Assembly: GCA_021801945.1 (NCBI GenBank)
Contig: JAKABE010000002.1
Span: 1 to 39,230 of the forward strand
Direction: 5' to 3'
DNA from: Acidobacteriota bacterium
GTDB lineage: Bacteria > Acidobacteriota > Terriglobia > Terriglobales > Acidobacteriaceae
Length of the DNA stretch: 39,230 bases
Positions 35,620 to 39,230 of the stretch are shown here, piece after piece. A program made the position numbers and the translations under genes. The number at the start of each line of letters is the position of its first letter. Within the stretch, counting starts at the first letter, position 1. The notes under the pieces are model-generated. The model saw only the letters and a list, made by a program, of their open reading frames with translations. It did no database searches and was not told the DNA's origin.

Positions 35620-35751
35620 TGCGACAGGAAATGACACAACGGCCCGATTTGCTCGCTCCCTTCGGCCTCGACACCAATCACCAGGCGCTTACTGCCGCTG
35701 CCGCTGCGTAAAAATGTAGAAACTCCAGCGCGCGGCTCTGCCGGGGGATAT

Positions 35752-36483
35752 TTAGCGGAAGCGCAAGACGATGCCGGCGCCGAGCTGGAGGCTGTTCTGG
35801 GCGTTGTTGGTGGAGTTGGGCAGTTGTGTGCGGAGCCAGTTGGCCTGAAGAGCGCGGAGGGCGATGTGAGGCGAAAGGTTGACGTCCAGGCCGCCGCCCA
35901 TTTCGACCGCCAGACCGTAGTGGCTGGTGGTGGCGCCGGTGGGCGCGGGAAATAGGCTGTTGAAGGCGAAGGCCTCGCCGCCGAGCGCCTGGACGAAGAG
36001 CGAGTACTTCCTGCGCAGGGGCGCGAAGGTGTAGCGGGGGCCGAAGACGGTTGTGATCAGGTCCAGGCCTACGCCCGTGGAGTTGATGTTGGCGATGTGC
36101 GCGCCGGCGATGTCAGCCACCGCGCCCAGGCCGCGGTAGAAGCGGCCTTCGAGTTGCACGCTGCCGCCCTGCATCCAGAAGTTGGCGCCGGAGACGGGAT
36201 TGGTCAGGGTGGCGTTGTAGGTTACCGCGACCTGGAGACGGCCCGGCGCGGCAACAGCAGTTGGGGCGGCCTTCGAGATAGCGCTTTGGGCCGCAGCGGG
36301 CACGGCCGGCAACAGGAACGCTGCCGCAGCCCACGACAGAGACAGAATCCGCCCCATCCGGGTTCGCGTTGCGGCCAACCGAGTTGATGACGCGAGCGCG
36401 GTGGTCTGCGTTGCATCCTGCATGCTGGCCGCTCCTGCGGCGCCCGCTCCGCAAAGGAGCGAACGGGTGAGTTTCTCTGCCAT
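35752..36483 (-). CDS. Outer-membrane beta-barrel protein (OmpA/opacity-like barrel)
   Basis: A 243-residue protein. An unusually long N-terminal stretch (1-42) precedes a signal-type hydrophobic segment (about 43-66, ending PAAAQ). The rest alternates polar and hydrophobic residues in strands typical of an 8-stranded barrel: RLQVAVTYNATL, SVQLEGRFYRGLGAVADIAG, LITTVFGPRYTFAPL, YSLFVQALGGEAF, YGLAVEMGGGLDVNLSPHIALRALQANW, and a last strand SLQLGAGIVLRFR. The ATG at 36483 is preferred because AAGGAG lies nine bases upstream; the ATG at 36357 would give a normal signal peptide but has no ribosome site. It begins 16 bases after the stop of the large surface protein, so they are probably co-transcribed. 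Function is structural or adhesive by guess only. Confidence 0.82.
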   Translation of the reverse strand: MAEKLTRSLLCGAGAAGAASMQDATQTTALASSTRLAATRTRMGRILSLSWAAAAFLLPAVPAAAQSAISKAAPTAVAAPGRLQVAVTYNATLTNPVSGANFWMQGGSVQLEGRFYRGLGAVADIAGAHIANINSTGVGLDLITTVFGPRYTFAPLRRKYSLFVQALGGEAFAFNSLFPAPTGATTSHYGLAVEMGGGLDVNLSPHIALRALQANWLRTQLPNSTNNAQNSLQLGAGIVLRFR

Positions 36484-36499
36484 GCATTCTCTCCTTTAC

Positions 36500-39230
36500 C
36501 TATTGCAGGTTGAGGGTGACGAGAGTGGAGTGCTTCAGGTTGCCGGAGGTAGCGGTGATGGTCACCGAGTAGTTTTTAGCAGCTTGGTTGAAGAAGCCGC
36601 CCGCGCAACCCGAGAGCGAGAGCGTGGCCATGGCTCCGGCCGTGAGCAGCACCACCAGGCAGAAGAAGCGCTGGAGCGAGCGGCGGCTCTTGCGCAGCCC
36701 GCCCAGGCCGAAGAGCATCAGCAGGGCCAGCGCCAGAGGCGCGGCGCGGCGGCCCGGGAGCGGAGATTGCGCGGGATTGAGCGCGGCCGTGGCCGGGGCG
36801 GTGTGGATAGTCACGGTGATGACCTGCGGGCCGCCGTTGGCGGCGATGCTGGACGGCGAGAAGGTCACCGTGGCGCCCGGCGGCAGGCCGCTCACCTGGA
36901 AGTTCACCGTGCCCGCGTAACTGCCGTAGTCGGGCGTCACCTTGACCTGATAGGTGATGGTCTGGCCCGGGACCACGGTGGCGAACGAAGGCCCGGTGAT
37001 GGTCATGGTGAAGTCCAGCGGAGCAACGATGATCGTAGCGCCCGTAGCGGTGGTGCTGCTGGCCGTGAAGTTCACATCGCCCGAGTACCTGGCGGTGAGC
37101 GTGTGCGTCAGGCCGGGGGCCAGCGTCGTGGTTGCGTAGCGGGCGACGCCGGCGGTGAGCGCCACCGGCGTCGCGTTCAGCAGCCTGCCGTCGTCGTAGA
37201 AGTTCACCGTGCCGGTAGGCGTACCCGTAGTCGTGGAAGTAACCACGGCGGTCAGCGTCACGCTCGCGCCGGGCGTGATGGAGCCGCTGCTGACCCGCAA
37301 CGCGGTGCGGCTGGCTGCCTGAGTGACGGTCAGCGTGCCGTCGGTGATCGACTGCGTGTAGTCGGCCAGATCGGCGCCCGCCGCGGCGGGCACGATTGAG
37401 TATTTGCCCACCGGTGAGGAGAGCGTTGCCGTGGTGGTGAAGCTCTCGGTGAACGTGTTGCCATCCTGCTCGCCTGTTACCGTGCCGGTGAAGGTGGGAT
37501 TGGCCGTGCCGTAGATCTTGGTCGCGTTGTTGGCGATGACCGCGAGCGCGGCCTGGGTCACGCTGACGCTGCCCGCCTTGTACGTGATCGCGTAGTTGGG
37601 ATCGGCCGCGTTCTTGCAACTGCTGGAATAACTGCCCACCGGGCTGGTGTTGGTGGCCGTGGTCGAACAAGTGGGCACGGCGGTCAGGCTCGACGGCGAG
37701 TCTGTTCCCACGAAGCCGCTGTAGCTGGGCGTGATGGCGGGCGGCGTACCGCCGTAGACGAACGATCCGCTGCCGGCCGTGATGGTCAGCGGCGCGGTGG
37801 TGATGTTGGCCGTGGTGGACGCGGTTGTGGACGTGAGCGTGTAGTTCGCTGCCGCGCTGCCGCTCAGGCTGATCCCGGTCGCGGTTACTGTGATGCCGGT
37901 TCCGGTGCCACTCGAAGCAAACGTGGCGCTCGTGGCCGAGCAGGTTACGTTGCCGCTGTCGGCGGCCAGCACGCCCGTTAGCGTGCAGGAGGCGATGGTT
38001 GCGGAATTCGAACCGTTATACGACTTGTTGCTCGCTGTCACGCTGGCGGTGACCGTGGCCGCATTCACGGTGTAGGGCGCCGTGGTCGAGGCCGTGGTGT
38101 AGGTCGCGCTGTCGCTGCTGCCCGGCGTGAAAACGGCGGTGATGGTGTAGTTGCCCGCCGGCAGTATGCTTGTGCCCGGCGTCAGCGTCACCTTGCTGCC
38201 GTTCACTGTGGTCGTGTAGGCGAAGCTGCCGTTGACTGCGGTGCTGTTGTAGCTGGCCGTGGCGTCGAGCACGCCGCTGGCCGGGATCGGCGTGCCGTAG
38301 GTTTGCGACTTCTGCGACGGCGTGAAGCTCAGCGTGGGCGTAATCTGCGTGACGTCGAAGGTGCCGCTCTTTGCGGTGATCGACACCGCGGGCGAGGTGT
38401 TGAGCGCTAGCGTCGCCGTGAGCTGGTCGCCGGTGCCGGGCTGGTTCACGGTCAGTGAGCTGTAGCTGGCCACGCCGGCGGTTGCGCCGGGCGTGGTGCT
38501 GGTGGCCACCGAGTTACCGGTCAGCGTCGCGCCCGTGGGATTGCTGGCGATCGACAGCGGAATCGTCGCCGCCGCGCCGATAAACGGCGTGCCGCTTTCG
38601 TCGAGCGTCACCGCTGGCGCGGGGCTCATCGTCACCGCCGGCGCCACATTCGACGCCGGAGCCGTAAAGCGGATTGAGTAGTCGGTCTGCACTGCGCCCG
38701 CATCGACGCAGGGCGTGCTGCTGTAGCCCGGGTAGGTGGAGTTCGTGTTGGGCTCGCCGCGCTGGTCGGTGGTCAGGTTGGCGGGGATGTTCGCCTTGAG
38801 TCCCGCGCAGATGGCCGGGGAGCCCGGCAATGGAACCATCGTCTCGGTCGGCCCGCCGTAGTTGCCGAGAGGCGCTAGAGCGGCGCTCAGCGGAGAGGTA
38901 ACCGTCCCGGTGTGCGTGGTGGCCGCCGTAAATCCGGTGTTCCCGGAAGTTGCGCCAGATACCCCGATCAGATTGCCGCCATTGTCGGTATACGAATTAG
39001 CCCTGTTATACGCATCCGGCCCGGTGGGGGCAGTATTCCCTGCCACAACGGAGTTGGCAAACGAAACGGTGTAGCTGCTCACGTCGCTCTGCCAGTAGAC
39101 ACCTCCTCCATTCCCGCTCTGGGCGCTGTCTTCGGAGATGGTGCTTTCTGCAATTGTGGCGCTCATGCTGATGAGATCGAGCCCGCCACCAGATAAACCA
39201 GCCGCGTTCTTCGCAATGGTGCTGCCGGTG
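36500..39230 (-). CDS. Large repetitive surface protein (beta-helix, choice-of-anchor Q, MBG and Ig-like domains), 5' end outside window
   Basis: The frame is open to the window edge, so about 909 C-terminal residues are visible. The first visible part (TIAKNAAGLSGGGLDL, TIAESTISEDS) looks like right-handed beta-helix turns and runs into a choice-of-anchor Q-type segment (LAPLGNYGGPTETMVPLPGSPAICAG, TDQRGEPNTN, CVDAGAVQ). Then come Thr/Ser-rich Ig-like and MBG-type repeats with YGTPIPASG, YGGTPPAITPSYSGF and YGTANPTFTGTVTGEQDGN. The C-terminus has a hydrophobic helix (APLALALLMLFGLGG), a basic stretch (LRKSRRSLQRF), a second helix (FCLVVLLTAGAMATLSLSGC) with a lipobox-like end, and a final beta segment ending LVTLNLQ. 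It is probably a secreted or surface-anchored adhesin or exopolymer-binding protein. Confidence 0.88.
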   Translation of the reverse strand, partial: TGSTIAKNAAGLSGGGLDLISMSATIAESTISEDSAQSGNGGGVYWQSDVSSYTVSFANSVVAGNTAPTGPDAYNRANSYTDNGGNLIGVSGATSGNTGFTAATTHTGTVTSPLSAALAPLGNYGGPTETMVPLPGSPAICAGLKANIPANLTTDQRGEPNTNSTYPGYSSTPCVDAGAVQTDYSIRFTAPASNVAPAVTMSPAPAVTLDESGTPFIGAAATIPLSIASNPTGATLTGNSVATSTTPGATAGVASYSSLTVNQPGTGDQLTATLALNTSPAVSITAKSGTFDVTQITPTLSFTPSQKSQTYGTPIPASGVLDATASYNSTAVNGSFAYTTTVNGSKVTLTPGTSILPAGNYTITAVFTPGSSDSATYTTASTTAPYTVNAATVTASVTASNKSYNGSNSATIASCTLTGVLAADSGNVTCSATSATFASSGTGTGITVTATGISLSGSAAANYTLTSTTASTTANITTAPLTITAGSGSFVYGGTPPAITPSYSGFVGTDSPSSLTAVPTCSTTATNTSPVGSYSSSCKNAADPNYAITYKAGSVSVTQAALAVIANNATKIYGTANPTFTGTVTGEQDGNTFTESFTTTATLSSPVGKYSIVPAAAGADLADYTQSITDGTLTVTQAASRTALRVSSGSITPGASVTLTAVVTSTTTGTPTGTVNFYDDGRLLNATPVALTAGVARYATTTLAPGLTHTLTARYSGDVNFTASSTTATGATIIVAPLDFTMTITGPSFATVVPGQTITYQVKVTPDYGSYAGTVNFQVSGLPPGATVTFSPSSIAANGGPQVITVTIHTAPATAALNPAQSPLPGRRAAPLALALLMLFGLGGLRKSRRSLQRFFCLVVLLTAGAMATLSLSGCAGGFFNQAAKNYSVTITATSGNLKHSTLVTLNLQ

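Larger units (their letters stand above)
34930..35625 (+). mobile_element. IS630-family insertion sequence remnant
   Basis: Bounds are approximate and based on the transposase reading. The 3' part of the element has been lost. The end near 34930-34987 carries the sequence before the transposase start. No terminal inverted repeat pair can be shown because the right end is missing. The 130 bases to its right (35620-35751) hold a 30-codon frame that begins TAATG at the transposase stop and ends at 35711, of unknown origin. Confidence 0.65.

Noticed and set aside
35619..35711. 30-codon frame starting TAATG after the transposase stop
   Set aside because: Too short and without similarity or a ribosome binding site; noted only as a possible fragment of a deleted gene.
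36500..39230. CRISPR array or tandem DNA repeat in the repetitive-looking region
   Set aside because: The repetition comes from Ser/Thr/Val/Ala-rich Ig-like coding sequence; there are no regularly spaced identical repeats.

Overview
The window is high-GC bacterial DNA with the gene content of a soil Acidobacteriota, most likely subdivision 1 (Terriglobia). The signs are a very large TonB-dependent receptor with an N-terminal carboxypeptidase-like (Cna-B type) domain, several VCBS/FG-GAP plus ASPIC/UnbV secreted proteins, a histidine kinase with a periplasmic two-component-regulator propeller, and an Ig/MBG-domain surface protein with the double-hydrophobic tail common in that phylum. This is inferred from protein families. 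No rRNA, tRNA or CRISPR was seen.

Layout. (1) 1-4626, minus strand: a glucuronoxylan/uronate module of SDR oxidoreductase, GH67 alpha-glucuronidase and a mannonate-dehydratase-type enolase-superfamily enzyme cut by the window edge. (2) 4627-5675: a long divergent control region with operator-like repeats and a 9-bp inverted repeat, leading on the plus strand to the TonB receptor (5676-9221), a terminator, and a secreted TPR protein (9355-10554). (3) 20515 down to 10765, minus strand: a tightly packed seven-gene operon of a regulatory-domain-free DAHP synthase, a one-heme TolB/HzsA-like propeller cytochrome, an ASPIC/UnbV protein, a YVTN-propeller/MauG-like three-heme cytochrome, a free-standing propeller, a RidA-fold protein lacking the catalytic Arg, and an orphan LivJ-type binding protein with a duplicated half-domain. 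An amidase (20673-22094) and a small exported protein (22206-22727) lie upstream on the same strand. (4) 22851-26285, minus: a long TPR/VCBS/ASPIC secreted protein. Divergent from it, 26600-30056 is a three-gene nucleotide-sugar operon (4,6-dehydratase, hydrolysing 2-epimerase, DegT aminotransferase) resembling part of a diNAcBac/legionaminic-acid route. (5) 34533 down to 30249, minus: sensor kinase, NarL-type regulator and a second small exported protein paralogous to the one at 22206. (6) 34988-35619: a truncated IS630-type transposase with a frameshift site. (7) 39230 down to 35752, minus: a large repetitive surface protein (5' end outside the window) and an outer-membrane beta-barrel.

How they work together. 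Region 1 removes (methyl)glucuronate from xylan fragments and sends it through fructuronate and mannonate to KDG, and the adjacent receptor is a reasonable importer of the oligosaccharides; LacI-like operator motifs between them suggest shared sugar control. Region 3 is the best candidate for an undescribed system: a cytoplasmic entry enzyme of aromatic biosynthesis is translationally coupled to several exported haem and propeller proteins.
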